A DNA stretch of 64,000 nt from Dickeya oryzae (GTDB lineage Bacteria > Pseudomonadota > Gammaproteobacteria > Enterobacterales > Enterobacteriaceae), in the NCBI RefSeq assembly GCF_009372235.1, contig NZ_ML762920.1, forward strand, positions 186,001 through 250,000, in the 5' to 3' direction. Below the pieces are notes generated by a model, which had not been told where the DNA came from, searched no databases, and worked only from the letters and a program-made list of their open reading frames with translations. Within the stretch, counting starts at the first letter, position 1. Each line of letters begins with the position of its first letter. A program made the position numbers and the translations under genes. Shown here in pieces: positions 63,907-64,000 of the stretch.

Positions 63907-64000
63907 ATGGCACTGCCACGTAAACTTAAATATCTCAACCTGTTCAATGACGGTATGAGCTACATGGGCCAGGTGCATTCCGTCACCCTGCCGAAACTGA
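63907..64000 (+). CDS. P2 FII-like tail tube protein, N-terminal part
   Basis: The window ends inside this gene. The visible 31 residues begin MALPRKLKYLNLFNDGM and include HSVTLPKL, matching the start of P2 FII (MAMPRKLK...VTLPKL). AAGGAG precedes the ATG. It forms the inner tube of the contractile tail. Confidence 0.9.
   Translation, partial: MALPRKLKYLNLFNDGMSYMGQVHSVTLPKL

Larger units (their letters stand above)
46057..64000. mobile_element. P2-like tail-gene cluster (tailocin or defective prophage), left part
   Basis: Gene order follows phage P2: repressor, early genes, replication gene A, then tail genes X, R, V, W, J, I, H and FI, FII, continuing past the window. Missing are an integrase next to cI, the Q-P-O-N-M-L capsid and packaging block between A and X, genes Y, K and lysA-C between X and R, and gene S after R. 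X and R are only 42 bp apart. Such a set can build a contractile tail but not a virion. The left boundary lies between the chemoreceptor and cI; no attachment repeat could be identified. Confidence 0.75.

Noticed and set aside
1-64000. CRISPR arrays, rRNA and tRNA genes
   Set aside because: No regularly spaced repeats of 28-37 bp and no cloverleaf or rRNA sequence noticed; small RNAs cannot be excluded by reading alone.

Overview
The window looks like the chromosome of a soft-rot enterobacterium, most probably Dickeya (Pectobacteriaceae). The evidence is gene-order conservation with E. coli (prc-proQ-msrC, letA-letB-rsmF-yebW, narGHJI/narK/narXL), a KdgR-like box in front of a plant-glycan locus, and a P2-type phage-tail cluster of the kind described as tailocins in soft-rot bacteria. 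No tRNA, rRNA or CRISPR array was seen. The species call is inference; there is no marker gene here.

Region 1 (1-16021) is metabolic and accessory. It holds the C-terminal part of a MocR-type regulator, an orphan PotA-like ABC ATPase behind a perfect 20-bp palindrome, a PptA-like tautomerase, and a two-gene folate-independent methionine synthase operon (mesX-mesD). A GST follows, then a glycan utilisation locus: GH105 unsaturated glucuronyl/galacturonyl hydrolase, an unrecognised 827-aa protein, an ExuT-like MFS importer and a convergent LacI regulator. Next come glutathione peroxidase, a tautomerase divergent from an HxlR regulator, and an iron-containing alcohol dehydrogenase.

Region 2 (16394-30980) is nitrate respiration. 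narGHJI and narK lie on the minus strand, narXL diverges from narK, and FNR-type sites precede narG and narK. A flavin/FeS oxidoreductase and a TetR regulator sit between narK and narG.

Region 3 (31232-45880) is conserved housekeeping: an acyltransferase-3 membrane protein, a DUF481 outer-membrane protein, prc, proQ, msrC, the Let lipid-transport pair, rsmF, yebW, and a chemoreceptor with a sigma-28-type promoter and a CheR/CheB-type pentapeptide tail.

Region 4 (about 46057-64000, continuing past the end) is a P2-like element. It has a CI repressor with two tandem DNA-binding domains, early genes, a gpA-type replication endonuclease, a LexA-box-controlled small gene, and then tail genes only: X, R, V, W, J, I, H, FI and FII. 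The portal-terminase-scaffold-capsid block (Q to L), the lysis genes between X and R, and an integrase beside cI are all missing. This fits a tailocin or a decayed prophage. The tail-fibre gene H carries a 28-bp recombination site that is repeated in inverted orientation 3.75 kb downstream, next to a Gin-type invertase. The invertible segment contains two alternative fibre tips plus an aromatic-acid-type MFS transporter and the chromosomal-type endonuclease gene smrA. That cargo is the most unusual thing in the window.
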